The position numbers were made by a program, and so were the translations under genes. From the NCBI GenBank assembly GCA_963575645.1, contig OY754467.1, forward strand, positions 37,135,108 through 37,199,107: a stretch of 64,000 nucleotides of DNA. Reading direction: 5' to 3'. The DNA is from Xanthostigma xanthostigma (Eukaryota; Arthropoda; Insecta; Raphidioptera; Raphidiidae). Positions 21,320 through 33,349 of the stretch are shown piece by piece. How positions within the stretch are numbered: the stretch's first letter is position 1; every line of letters starts with the position of its first letter. The notes under the pieces were generated by a model. That model was given only the letters and a program-made list of their open reading frames with translations. It ran no database searches and had not been told where the DNA came from.

Positions 21320-23213
21320 TAAATAGCATTACATAAAAGGTACGTGAGAATTATATATTTATCAATTATGATGTACAATATATAAATAATTAATTTGTTT
21401 ACACTGACAGCGTATATCGCCAAATATGGCGCCAGTGATCTTTATTTTACTTAAATCGTCAAAGTAATTTCAAAACGGCTGCAAATATGATCGTACGGTT
21501 TGGCTATTGACGCTTCTGTAAGTCCTCTTCTGTGGTTTCGTTGATTCCTCCCCCCTCCCTCCACCCGTTCCGAAAACCGGACTATACTGACTAAAGCTAC
21601 CAACCTCACGCGGTTAACCTCACCTTATTGCGTTTTCGTCGTTATAATGTTGACTGTACTGTGCTGACGTCACTTCAAATACAAAATCAAGGCCTTCTTG
21701 ATTTCACCGGAAATAATACCCCGATTTCGTCCCCAACCCCACTCACGTCTCGCCAACCCTGTCTCTGAGAACTGAGTGCGTGCAGCTTTCGATTGAACCG
21801 GTGAAAATTATTTTAAGTAAAGTTAAAATAGAATTATTGATAATGCAAATGTGAAAGGTACAAACTGCATGGGTTTAAAAATAGAATAAATTTATCAAAA
21901 TAAAAACTTTATACCATAAAAAAGACTATTGGAGTCCGTGATATGGACTACTCTATCTGGCGGCGAAACTTACAACTAAAATCAGGTAAACACGATTATG
22001 AATCGTACTGTGAATCAGTACTGTCAATCGTGAATTGTTTTATTATAATGAAAATCGTTAAATAAACTAATAAATGTCTTATTATGGAACCTGCGAAGTT
22101 TTCACCTCGTGCAAAAACAAACAAAAAGTTAGTAAAGGGCTGTAATAGTGTACCGTCATTTCAACGCAGATGATTAGATATTTTACCAAGTAAGTAGATA
22201 TTATACTTAGTCTTAATATCGAAAACTCAATTTATTAATTGAGTTATTATTATTAAAGAATTTTGATAAAAAAAATAACAAAAGAAAATATAATTACAGA
22301 AAACTCTGAAGATGGTACAAAGCATACCGAACGTCAGTAATAAAAGCAAGTTTAAAAAGTTCAGTATTGCTTTACTTTGATCCTTATGCCACTGATTTTT
22401 TTTCAAATACCTCTCATTAACGTCAGGATCACAATTACTCTATTTATTGAATAGAGTCGAATTCAGAAGAAAATAAAGTTAACTTCAAACTGAAAATACA
22501 TTATGAGCATATATCTATTAATTAACTATATGAATCATTGCCTATCTACTCATTGTGCGGTGAGTGAACGCAACAAAGCGTATCGAAAATATATCTGCGT
22601 CTCTTTCTTAGATGTAATTCCCTGATTTCTCCGATGATAGGATTGGTTGCTGAACTTGCATTCAATATGAATAAAGTATCTCTGTTTCAAAAACTTTGTC
22701 TTTTTCTATGACGTTAACATGGGCATACCCAGCTTTTGGTCCAGGAAGGGGCAAATTATAAATTTCTTAAGCCGGGTTCCCCGTGCTTGTTTTGCCCTTC
22801 TGGATACGCCAGTGCTTACAGCGTAAAAAAAGACAGAAGTATATGTTTCCACCCTAATAGTTTGATTGCGATTTTATTCCTATTCTCAGTATAGAATAAA
22901 AGTATATGATTATGACAGATAACTATTTTTACGTTAAGAACTTAGGTACCGGTTGCAATAAAGTAATGTTTCAATAATATGTTTGCAACGTTCATGAACA
23001 CTGAACTGATATAATATCTCTATTTACACCTTTTTTTAACTAACTCTTTGTAAACAGAAATTCACCTTACGTGAAGGTTCTGATCCAGAATTTTTTTATG
23101 ATATGACCGGCATCAAATACACGTTCCCCTTTGAAAAAAATTCCTTATTCGATAATTTGTATCAGCCCGATCACATATTATGCTGATACTTATCATTTTA
23201 TTGCATTTAAAAA
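21320..23213. other. Intergenic, nothing recognised
   Basis: About 1.9 kb of mixed AT-rich sequence. 21480-21790 is relatively GC-richer and CpG-containing, but no ORF, splice pattern or repeat end is convincing. Confidence 0.4.
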
Positions 23214-23214
23214 A

Positions 23215-23827
23215 ATTGGTTGTCTGTAAAGTCGGTTTACGGACGATAGTTTTACGTGATAACGTAATCCGTAATACATAACCTAAATTTATATAATAAT
23301 TATAATAATTCGAATCTATGATATTGCATCTTTCGCTTCAAATTTAGGTTAATTTTATTTATTTAAAATACTCACCATATAATATTTCTTAATAAATAAT
23401 AAATAATATATTCTTCCGTATTTATTTTAAGTCTCAAAGATTAGCTGTCATAATATTTATAAAACAATTGCTTCACTGTTTATAATATAAAATTCCAAAA
23501 CCTACTTACAATATTTAAGTATTTTCATACGTCAAAAAATTGATTTTTATAATGATAAAATTTGTAAGAAAACGATTTTTTCGAGAGATGAGACCTAGCT
23601 AAAACGATTGTTTGCCCCCCAAAATCCCTTTTCAGTAAATTTCATCCAAATCGTTAGGGCCGTTTTCGAGAAAAGCACGCACAGGGTCAGGCGGAACGTT
23701 ACGCGTTATGCGTTATGCGTTACGAACGTTAGGAACGTTACGTTACACTTTTTCGTACATGCAGCCGGTGTTTTATCAATTTATAATATTGGTGATTCAT
23801 CAATTTATAAGACGTTATCACGTCAAA
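23215..23827. mobile_element. MITE family A, copy 4
   Basis: Starts ATTGGTTGTCTGTAAAGTCG and ends gacgttatcacgtcaaaaaa. The core differs from copies 2 and 3 over 23290-23650. The variable GTAACG-type tandem is at 23693-23750. ORFs 23608-23926 are repeat sequence. Confidence 0.75.
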
Positions 23828-24452
23828 AAATGCACATTTGCACTGTATAATTATAGGGACTATGGGAAATTATACTTCATATTCGCCATGTTTTTAAAGA
23901 TCCGCCCATTTAATGGATCCCAATAAGATTTGTTTTCTTTTTTCAAATGAACTGATGCGTTATTGAACGAAAAGACAGTTTCAACCTGCCGAAATTTGAT
24001 GTTAATGAATCTCAACCGAATTTCGGCGCATCTCTAGTAAACATGTCTAGAACTGATATATCGCAACATTCGAACTATTTCGGCCTTGGTGGATTCTCTT
24101 AAGGCTGAACAGATAATGAAGAATCTTGATTAACGACGTACTTAGTATGGCCAGCTTGTTATTGTTCTACGGACTTGTCTACAGTACGTGCGATCAAAGA
24201 TGGGCCTAAAGATTACACAACATAAACAAGAAATTAACTTCTATAATCGCTGCCGGAAAACAACAAATCGAAGCGAAACTGTATGCGTTTTTGTAGCGAA
24301 GGTAGCGTGCCGATAAGATCCTTAATTACAATTTTAGTTAAGGTAGCTACAGACGGCACGGCATACGCCGACCAATCATTGAACGAAGCAATGTTAAGCC
24401 AGTTACTAATTACGCGTTACTTGTGACTACATTGTAGATTGTATATTCGTAA
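23828..24452. other. Intergenic, nothing recognised
   Basis: No gene or repeat boundary identified. Confidence 0.4.
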
Positions 24453-25190
24453 TCTATACTAATATATAAAGCAGAAGAGTTTGTTTGTTTGTTTGAACGC
24501 GCTAATCTCAGAAACTATTGGTTCGAATTGAAAACAAGTTTTTTTTGTTGGATAACCCATTTATCGAGGAAGGCTATAGGCTATATAATATTACGCTACG
24601 ACTAATTGGAACGGAACATAAATGAAAAATGTTGTAAGATGTATCTCAAAATTAGTCCGTCCGATAAATATTATCAGGTGAAATGCCTTAACTAAATATT
24701 GCAATACTAGCGCGCCAAGTTTACAAGCCCGGATAGCTCAGTCGGTAAAGTGTAAGACTCTTTACGCTAGGGTCTAGGGTTCAAGCCACACGTCGGCGAA
24801 TATATTTTTATTTTTTTTTATTTTCTACATTGCTTTCTTCTAAGGTTTACATTTCAATTTTTTAAAATTTTATTACGACTAATTAAAATTAAATAAATCT
24901 AATTAATAGCTCATTTGAAAACTGTTACAACTATAGGCACCTATATATAAAAACAATTTTCCTACAGTGTTTTCAATTAAATTATTATTACATTAAAAGA
25001 AATTTATTACTTAAAAAAGTACAAATACTGCTATTTAACGACAAAAACTTTTGAACGGCAACGCCGATCATTATGAAGTTTGAACACAACATTCATCTCG
25101 GTAAACTAAGATGAATGTGCGTAGGTACTCATGGCCCTTCCTTCCCCATTCGTTCTTTTTCACCCGGGTGAAACCGGGCGGGACCGCTAG
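24453..25190 (+). mobile_element. Helitron with embedded tRNA-Lys-like sequence, copy 1
   Basis: Starts TCTATACTAATATATAAAGC and ends cacccgggtgaaaccgggcg...CTAG. Both Helitron termini are present and no TIR or coding is seen. The interior carries a 72-base tRNA-like block at 24727-24798, and a 3' segment 'catctcggtaaactaagatg' that folds on itself. Sister copies at 35620-36353 and 47213-47780 share all these parts. Confidence 0.82.
24727..24798 (+). pseudogene. tRNA-Lys-like sequence inside Helitron (copy 1)
   Basis: Starts GCCCGGATAGCTCAGTCGGT, which equals the 5' part of a eukaryotic tRNA-Lys including the A box, and ends with a B box (gggttcaagcc). The anticodon arm is degraded (gactctttacgc) and the acceptor 3' side (cgtcggcg) mispairs. 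A T-rich run follows and could stop Pol III. It is unlikely to be a working tRNA. Confidence 0.75.
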
Positions 25191-25470
25191 TGGTTTATAT
25201 TACGGCGAGATGTCGCATTTACATATTTAAAACACAAGGCCTGTTTCTCCAGCCAATCCGCCAGCAATCCCTACTCAACCGATTGACACATTTTTAACTT
25301 CCCGCTATAAAAAAAAAATATTTTTTTTTTTTAAAAATCGGGAAGTTATTGTTTTCACGCCGATTTCCAAAAATCGAGTTATCGCTAGATCTCGACGTTT
25401 TGAGGTCCTAGAAAGCTATTCTGACTATTTTAGCGATGATGTCCATAGGACTGTGTGTGTATGTACTATA
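25191..25470. other. Dispersed repeat with inverted 'cttcccg' ends, interrupted
   Basis: 25298-25350 contains aacttcccgct and cgggaagttat around A/T runs. The sequence continues to 25470, is interrupted by the TIR element, and resumes at 25954 (ttatatcttttgaacgga). The family is not identified. Confidence 0.4.
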
Positions 25471-25951
25471 CAGATTGTATCAAATCAAAACGGTCCATAG
25501 GACATTCTGTGTGTAAGACAGAGACGATATATAAAGATCTAAAGCAGTAAGTAAGAATGAGATAAATGATCGCTAATATAGTTACTGTAGTTACGTAAAT
25601 AAATAATTACGTACACTGTAAATCTTTTTACCAACTTATCAATTAACAACTACAAATAAATTTATTATGTTGGCGGTTGAATTACCACCATAAAACCATT
25701 TAATTATTTGGATTTTTCCCGAACAGTATAAATAGCCATTTTATCAATAATTTCACTAGTGAATACTGACATTTGATAAAATTGTGATTTTTACTGTAGA
25801 AAACAAAGACGATACTATCAGATTGTATAACCACAGTAACTATTAGCGATCATTTATCTCATTCTTACTTACTGCTTTAGTGCTTTATATAATATCGTCT
25901 CTGTCTTACACACAGAATGTTCTATGGACTGTTTTGATTTGATACAATCTG
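25471..25951. mobile_element. TIR DNA transposon, 481 bp, TA target
   Basis: Left CAGATTGTATCAAATCAAAA and the inverse at the right (ttttgatttgatacaatctg), with TA at 25469-25470 and 25952-25953. The arms pair for about 100 bp (gtgtgtaagacagagacgat repeated inversely). A second inverse pair further in contains agtaagtaagaatgagataa. No transposase. Confidence 0.82.
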
Positions 25952-25953
25952 TA

Positions 25954-26806
25954 TATAAACCTCTTATATCTTTTGAACGGAGTGTCCGCTTTGCGGCATC
26001 TGACGTGACCTTGCTGAACTTAGATTTCCTGAAAATTTGGAATGATTCGACGGTTCGACCCAATAAATTTTGAGAAATTTGTTTTTTTGGAATATTTTCT
26101 ATTAACTATTAATTCCAACATCTAATCAGGACTTCTCCTTAACAAACTGCGTCGATTTCCGCAAACCGCATCAAAACCGGTTTATTTGTTCACGAGATAT
26201 CGTGAACTAAAGATTGTAAAAAAGTGTTTTTTTTTTTAAAAATTACAGAGAAAATCCATCGATGTCCACGGTACATGAGTGTGAAAGAAATGCAAATATG
26301 TACGTATGTCGGATATTATGCAAACAGTTTGACAAGTCGACTTTGACAAGTGAAGTGTAATATATTTATTGGTTCGTTTTTTAGCGTGAATATTAAAAAT
26401 ATTAATAGACAATTAAAATTTTATTTTATTTTCCAAACAAATATTTTTAATCACCCTATTCAGCATAGAACGCTCTTATCCATATAAACGCATAAGAGCA
26501 ACATAATATAGAAATTAGATTAAGATTATTAAACAGACCACAAGAATTAGTCAACATGTCACATATTTCTGCATGCAAAGTGCGTGCGTGTATTTGCTTT
26601 GTTCGTTTATAGCAATTACGTGGAATACTAATAACTATGCAGAGCTATACGTACAGCAAAACGGCAGCATAAACTGCGTATGTTAAATTAATTATTGTAT
26701 ATACGCAGAACTCTATAGGAATCAGTTGGAGCAATGCGACTAATTACTGTAGATTTCGTTACAAAAGCAACTCCCTATATTTGATATTTTCATCGCTTTG
26801 GAATTA
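25954..26806. other. Intergenic; end of interrupted repeat, then nothing recognised
   Basis: The first 150 bases continue the repeat broken by the TIR element. The minus ORF 25869-26063 spans this junction and is spurious. The remainder has no recognised feature. Confidence 0.4.
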
Positions 26807-27092
26807 CAGTGTAAACTCCATTTAACGTCACTCGATATAACGACAAACTGCTTAAAACGTCGAAATTACTTAACTCTATAGTTGGTTTACCTTGTTGCTC
26901 ATACAATGACACCCTAAATAACGACAACAATACGCCATCATTAAGCAATAAACAGTACTTGTTTGTTATTTTGTTGCTTTGTTGTCGGCATCATGCGTAC
27001 CGAAGATTCTAAGAAATTCTTTCTTTTGTTTCGTGGGATTATCTTTCATCTGTTTAGCTCAGCTGCTTTGTTGGTTAGTTGTAAATTTTATA

Positions 27093-27667
27093 CAGTATGT
27101 AAACACGTAAGGTGCACATAGGGAAATTAACATTGGGAAAAAATGACTGGATCAGAGTGAGCCTTGAAATCTTGTTTTTCATTTTGACAGATAATATTCT
27201 TTTGCAAAATGAATGTGTATACTACCGAAGAAAATATTCAAATGGTTACAACATAATCGGACTTTTTTTTATTAATGGGACATTAAATTCCCAAAAATAC
27301 TTAAATATGGTGCGTGATCAAATATCTTCGCCTATTCGTGTTGAACCTAAAGACATTGGGTCACTGATTTACCCACGCGCATACGTCATACCAGTCAGAC
27401 AATTTTTGAATGAAATGTTTCCAAACAGATGGAGTTGTTTTTTGTTTTATTTTTGTACAAAAAAATTAAAATAATAATTTATAAGAGCTTTTTATTATTT
27501 AAAAAGCCATGTAAAATAAAAATAAATCAAAATAAAATAGAAATCCTCAAGATTACAACGATAATTCAATAGAAATAACAATTAATGCAGTCATGGCTAA
27601 CTCTGATCCAAGTATTTTTTCCCAATGCTACATTCCCCCTATGTGCACCTTTCGCGTTTACATACTG
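27093..27667 (+). mobile_element. Mariner-like element nested in pogo-like MITE
   Basis: TIRs of about 50 bp: CAGTATGTAAACACGTAAGG at the left and the inverse of cagtatgtaaacgcgaaagg at the right. The target TA is duplicated at 27091-27092 and 27668-27669. The copy at 45726-46164 retains the unoccupied site (ttttatatattacgag in inverse orientation). Confidence 0.82.
27220..27430 (+). pseudogene. Mariner/Tc-like transposase remnant
   Basis: The + strand frame (27112-27474) contains YNIIGLFFINGTLNSQKYLN and later PVRQFLNEMFPNRW. These match the 'G..FFDGT(V/L)..xYLxML' and 'vR.fLdevFPnRWIGR' stretches of insect mariner-like DDE transposases. The segment between them that normally carries the second catalytic Asp (QQDGAPxH) is missing, and the frame ends soon after PNRW. 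It is a deletion derivative and not functional. Confidence 0.7.
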
Positions 27668-27800
27668 TATATTATGAGTAAATACATATTAAAGTAAAAA
27701 ATATTAATAGATTATTTCTTCTCTCCGTTTAACGACAACTCTCAATAACGCTACAAAGTGCACAGTCCCTTGAGTGTCGCTATATAAAGTTTACACTGTA

Positions 27801-28951
27801 TATATATAAAAATAAGTCACGTAATTTAACAGATGGTAATCAGAAACGTGCGACTTCGACTTTTGGTACAAGTCGACTTGCAGATCGACGCCATCAATGC
27901 AAGTCGATTTGTAGATCGATATCCAAATAGCCGACTTTAAAGTCTATGTCTCGTGTCGGTTGTTTCACGTAACGCTTTGATTAAATTAAAAAAAAAACGG
28001 CCAAGTGCGTGTCGTACACGCAGGACCGTAACTAGCCTTTTTGGGGCCCTAGTCAAGACCTCATCAAAATTAGTAAGTCAGATCATTCAGTCGGGTCTAA
28101 ATGTTTGCCGGGCGATTTCAAAACTGCAGGTTGAAGTGTCTATTAGACCAGTGGCGGTTTGCCCTACGGCCCAGTAGGTCCGGGCCTAGGGCGACCAATC
28201 GTGACAAAACGCATTATGGCGTATGGCGGGCCGCACTGCAAGGTGCAATCTGCACCGCATCGTACAATAATCTTCCCAATCGTAACATCTAATTTAGATC
28301 AATATTATGGACAGTTGAGTTTATTTTAAATGCATTTAAAACAGACAAATTATTAAAACGAACAATGTTGAGCTATTGTCGAGGATTTTTTTTTATTATA
28401 AATTTGAGTTTAGGTCACATAAAGCTCTTTTAAGATGATTTTACATCAGCTTTGTTGATAGTCGAAAATAAGTTCCTGATGAGAGTGTATATATAGAATT
28501 TTATTTAAATGTGCAATTATCCCTGAAACCTCGGAAAATATGACAAACTAGCAGCTATTATAGTTACCATATCTGGTTACGGGTAGATTGAAGACAGTGA
28601 CAATGAGCGTATATAGGCTGAGCTAAAGCGTGCTGCGGTGCGATTGACATTAAAGTCGACTACCCGTAACGTCTTACTCGCACATAATAGACAGTTTTAT
28701 AACCGCCTAGCAGACATTTAAAACCGACTAAATAAGCGCGCTTATTTATTTTTCATTTTATTAAATACTAAATTTGAAGGTTTTAAAATTTCAAAATGCC
28801 CCAAGGACTTTTTTTCAAATAAAATTTCGCTCATTCCCCTTCAGCCGGGACTTTGATTTTGTGTTCAAACGTTACAAAAATGTTACACTTTGCCTCAAAT
28901 ACCTAACCAAAAATGTTTGATAGCTCTCCCACTATATAAGAGGGATGGAGC
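27801..28951. other. Intergenic with unclassified repeat scraps
   Basis: 27990-28060 holds the common lepidopteran word 'acggccaagtgcgtgtcg', a dispersed repeat edge. 28150-28290 is a GC-richer scrap. ORFs 27953-28292 are not supported as genes. Confidence 0.35.
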
Positions 28952-29229
28952 ACATGAACGCTAAGATAAGCAACATGGAGCTATGTAGTTAAATTGACTC
29001 TAAAAATCTTTTTATATTAAAATTTTAGAGCTTTACTATGAAATTCAAAGGAAGGTCTTCGTGGCACAGGATCAAAAAATAAGCAAGCAGTGATGTTTAA
29101 AAAAATATTTATTATACAAACGTTTCGAATTTCTTCGTAATAATTCTCGAAATAAAAACAGGAAGAGTTACAATTATTTCAGATGTAATTGTTCACATGG
29201 AAATCTACATAATAAAATTGTATTTAATT

Positions 29230-29870
29230 TAAACCCAGATGGTTTTTTAGAAATTTTCTCTTGAAATAATCGTGAGCTGTTTTTGACAAGTAAATTATTC
29301 TTATAGCAATTAAGATGGCATGTAATATATTTCATTATATTAACAACAATTGAAGTTTATACTAAATTGCTGAAGAAGTCATAATAAATAAATGACGAAA
29401 CGGCTATTTTATTAAATTTTAATTCATTTTACTAATAATTCCCGCAAAAACCCTTTTAATAGACTAAATTTAAAATTTGGCTTGGCAGTAAAAGTCTATA
29501 CTTAATTTCCATCATAAGCAACGATTGACGGCTTGGAATTAAAAAAAACCAGCTAGTTTTATAGAAATATTAAGAAATTCTCTCTTGTAATAATCGTGAG
29601 CTGTTTTTGACAAGTAAGTTATTCTTATAGCAATCAAGATTTCATGTAATATATTTCATTATATTAACAACAACAAAAAAATTAGACAATTTATGCTAAA
29701 TTGGTGAAGAAGTCATAATAAATAAATGACGAAACGTCCATTTTATTAAATAATAATTCATTTTACTAATAATTCCCTCAAAAACCCTTTAAATACACTA
29801 AATTTAAAATTTGGCCTGGCAGTAAAGGCCTATACTTAATTTCCATCATAAGCAACCATTGATGGCTTCG
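29230..29870. repeat. Tandem duplication of about 320 bp downstream of Smr gene
   Basis: Two adjacent units share blocks such as aataatcgtgagctgttttt, aagaagtcataataaataaa and acttaatttccatcataagc. The corresponding part of the second segmental copy (36890-37200) is single, so this tandem arose after the larger duplication, or was lost from copy 2. Confidence 0.7.
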
Positions 29871-29949
29871 ATGTTTATCAACAGTTTTCAAACTAGAGAT
29901 AGTAGATAGATTTTAGATTAATAACTGAGGTTATCAGCGACGAAATCGA

Positions 29950-32759
29950 TTATCCGCAGTTTCGAAACAGGAGCTCCGCATGATCTATACTTAATTTCAC
30001 ACGTTTTGAGAACTCTATTCTCAAACATCCAGCATTAACCTCAAAATACCTGTTAAAAAAATCACATCATTAATAATTGATCAATTTTAATATTGTTTCT
30101 TAGTGTACTCAAAAAAATAAATAGATGTAACCTTTGCAACCGAATATATAGTCTTTTAAATATTGTTTCGTGTATGTTTACGAAAACACACTCAAATATC
30201 TTAAAGTTCTGTGCTATGCGCATGCGTTGAACAGAGCGCTTTGAAATTTTACACATCTTAAATTAATATTGTGAAATGTCGACAATTGAATTTATGTAAT
30301 AAAAAATATTAATAAAAAACCTTTTTAAAGACAAGCTTATAATGAAATAAAAAGAAATTTAACAATTTAGGTTCATAATTATAAAAAACGTGGGAGCTGT
30401 AGACTCTATGATCATTTAATAACCAAAACCCACGCTTTTATAATTATGAACCTAAATAAATTATTAAAAATCATTATATTATATATATTATCTTTTTAGT
30501 ACATTTTATTAATAATATTTTATTTTGTACTTTTTAGTCGTTAAAAAATTTACAATTTCAATAGTAAGTTTATTCCAAAAACCGTTGAATTACGTATTAT
30601 CATCGGGAATACATATGCGTACAAAATTTCGAATCGATCGGATATGTGGCGTCCGCCATATTGACTGTACAATGACGTCACATTCTTTTGATATCCATGT
30701 CAAGAGGTAATCTACCATTTTGCGGCGTCCGTCATATTAAATTATTTAATTGTCAACGGACGTGTGCAAAATTTCAAAGCTCTAGTTTAATTATATCTAG
30801 TCGATATTTTGATTTCAAGGTTTGACCCAAACACGGCAAGTTAAACAAAAGCTTGTAATAATTAAAGACAGTTAGGTATATATTAGAATTGCAATCGGTG
30901 GTGTGACATCATATGATTGTAATAAAAAAATAAATTCTTACTTTATCTTTCGCTGTTCCAGTCTTCGAATAACGGCCGGTTTTATTTTCGGCACATTATT
31001 CGGACTATGTTTGCCACGGCCCGTAATCAGAAACAGTATTTCAAACCGCTTTCTTGACTTCTGCATCCGAATCAGGCGCTCGTCAATAATTATATCGAGC
31101 AATTGGAGAGCTTCTGGCACTCGATAATAGTGTAAATCGAGCGTCGTCCCGTTGTCTTGAGATGCCATCATTGCTAATGCGACACAATAGTTTGCCTGTT
31201 CTATACGGCGATCATACATCTCAATTGCCTCGCAGTAATGCTGAACTACCTATAATTTGATTTTTTTATTAATACCTCAAAAAACTTTAATTCAGTGCTT
31301 CATTTTTAGAGTTTAAATCTTAAGAAACGATTTTGAGCCCGGTACGAAAATTTTATGAGCAATAAAATCAATTGGTGAGGCGTTACGCTCCACCGCTTAA
31401 GGATTTAACGTATGAAAGAATGGGATGAAATACATTACACTTGTGCGATGCTAGACTAATCTATATGTATAGAGACAAAGTTATGTATCTGTAGGATTTA
31501 ACGTGCGAAAGAATGACATGGAATACATTACACAGCGTATCTAAGGAGTAAACTCCAGTCGTGCGTCGGAGCTGACACACGCACACTTTTTTAACCTAAC
31601 AAGACCGTAATCATTCATGAACAAACGGTTTTAAAGTTTTAATTCAAAAGTTGTTTCATTTTTGCTGTAGAACACCAGAGCACAGAAAAAGGTTTGATGA
31701 ATGATGGAAAGTTGCTTAGAATCAATATTAAGTATGTAAAAATAACAGGTATAAAGAAACCACGTAATATTTTATGATTATTAACATAATTTTCTGAAGA
31801 TTTAATACTGGAAATTTCCAAAATTGTTCTTTTTTTGACAAGAAAATTCTGGTAATTACTATAGTCAATCCTGTGTGTTTTTTTTTTGCTAATTTAAATT
31901 TTTTTTTCTTATTCTTTCGAATTTTCATATGCTAAGAAATATTACTTTAGGTCAAACATTATGGCTTTCTTTCATATAGAAAAATATATTAATTAATTTT
32001 CGGAGTTACCTTTCACCATTTTTCAAATCTTTCTCTACAGCAAACAGGTAAAATTCATAAAACTGATTTTAAACAACTAATATAAAGTTTGGAGCACAGT
32101 GGTACTATCTTAAGCAAAACAATATTAATTAATTATTACTATATACGTACCCCGACTTGGTCCCATCTGTATGCCATTTTCAACTTGTCATAACACTGTT
32201 TCCCTAACTCATATTCTTCTACAGCTTTCTTTCGGTAAAAGCTGACCGGATCAGCTTTTCCGCGCGGTGACAAATCTTGACTTGGTTTTGACTGTTTTTC
32301 CGATTCTTTCCACAGGGCGTACAACTTTTCGGGTAACGTTATCGGACCCTGCACGATCGTTACCCTACCGGAATACGATTTCTCACTATTATCACCTTTC
32401 ATACCTTCGGAGTTTGTCTCTAAATCAGGCAACGGCACAATTTTGTTGGAGGGCGAAACGGTGGTACTACTGCCAGGTTCTTCATCAAGCCTAATTTTCA
32501 CACAATACTCCGAATAATATTTGTCCGAAAGTGTCCTAGCGGTTTTCCACATGATATCCAATAGTTCCTCTGACGTGTACTTATATTGGATTTTTTTAGA
32601 TTTTTCTGACTGCTCTGACTGGATGATTTCATTGTAATTAATGAAGAATTGGCAATTACTATTACAGTCCTTAATGATCAAATTAACGACGTCATCTCTA
32701 TGCTTCGAAAATAAACTACCAATTTTTGGCGTATTTTTAATTTGATTCGGTGGCGACAT
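29950..32759 (-). CDS. N4BP2-like Smr-domain protein, copy 1 (3 coding exons)
   Basis: Exons on the minus strand: 32759-32151, 31249-30942, 30049-29950, joining in frame to 338 aa plus TAA. Splice sites are GTACGT/ATTATAG and GTAAGA/TTAACAG. The start ATG follows CAAC and lies 24 bases inside exon 2; a 5' UTR exon lies upstream. The N-terminal 165 residues are not recognised. Residues ~168-235 are a DUF1771 (Smr-associated) helical segment. Residues ~238-320 are an Smr domain with LDLH (240-243), ITGRG (278-282), a KIKPAV block and a final EVNAGCLRI strand. Smr domains of N4BP2/Cue2/NONU-1 cleave mRNA at stalled ribosomes (no-go decay). The D-x-H and GRG signatures are retained here, so nuclease activity is plausible. 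It is far shorter than vertebrate N4BP2: no PNK kinase or CUE domain is seen. The antisense ORF 30903-31127 is a shadow. Confidence 0.87.
30367..30455. mobile_element. Small hairpin MITE family C, copy 2
   Basis: Arms ttaggttcataattataaaa / ttttataattatgaacctaa around a loop of about 45 bases. Located in the intron between coding exons 3 and 4 of the Smr gene. Confidence 0.7.
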
Positions 32760-32892
32760 GTTGAAACAAATAAATATTACAACCTGTAAAAACAAACAAC
32801 ACAGTTTTTATAGACAAAATTACTATAAGTTAATAAATAAAAGTGTAGAATGTAGATACTAGATATATATATAAAAAAATGAGCAATCTTAC

Positions 32893-32990
32893 CTCACACT
32901 AAATAGTCGATCTTACACTTAAATTCACTTTAAACTTCCACAAAACTTCTATCAAATAACCGCTTTTACACCAGACTTCTGTCAATATTC
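32893..32990 (-). other. 5' UTR exon of Smr gene copy 1
   Basis: A minus-strand donor ...GTGTGAG|GTAAGATTG at 32893/32892 pairs with the acceptor TTTTTACAG|GTTG at 32784/32783, just upstream of the ATG. The 5' edge (transcription start) is unknown; 32990 is a guess. The same donor exists in copy 2. Confidence 0.6.
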
Positions 32991-33349
32991 TGATGATGTT
33001 TATTCGAAGTTTAATTCTTTTATGTGTCCTAGCAAGGAGATAACTCAAATAAGTACCTACTATTAAAGAAGATCTATGGAATATCCCATAGTCCTAATTC
33101 GTAAAGATTACCTGTAGTAGGTTAATTTTTCACCTGAATATAAAAATTTTGAAACTCCATTGGTACCTACCTAATATAATGTGATCTTACCAAATTATAT
33201 CTTTTAATCCCAGATAATTAGACGCTCGGTAACTACTTTCTTTCAAGTAGTATAAAGTATATAGGTTATTAAAAATAGGTAAGAAATCTTTTCCGGTAGG
33301 TCGATAACATACTAAAAGCCAAAAAACTCTCTTTTTTCAATTACCAGCA

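Larger units (their letters stand above)
26807..27798. mobile_element. pogo/Tigger-like MITE, copy 1, with nested element
   Basis: Ends CAGTGTAAACTCCATTTAAC and, inversely, ...aagtttacactg, with TA on both sides (26805-26806, 27799-27800). The shared body 'ctcggtt... aacgacaactctcaataacg' is found in opposite orientation at 45726-46164. The interior is interrupted at 27093-27667. Confidence 0.78.

Noticed and set aside
24727-24798. Functional tRNA gene
   Set aside because: Acceptor and anticodon stems are mismatched in all three copies and each lies at the same place in a Helitron.
27112-27474. Intact transposase gene
   Set aside because: Only two family motifs survive, the central catalytic part is missing, and the first codons lie in the TIR.
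30903-31127. Plus-strand ORF conserved in both segmental duplicates (also 38118-38342)
   Set aside because: It is the antisense shadow of the Smr exon. Its conservation follows from that exon, and it has no domain.
32760-32795. Upstream ATG extending the Smr protein by 12 residues (MFLQVVIFICFN)
   Set aside because: That stretch crosses the acceptor TTTTTACAG at 32784, so its first codons are intronic. The ATG at 32757-32759 has a better context and is the first in the exon.
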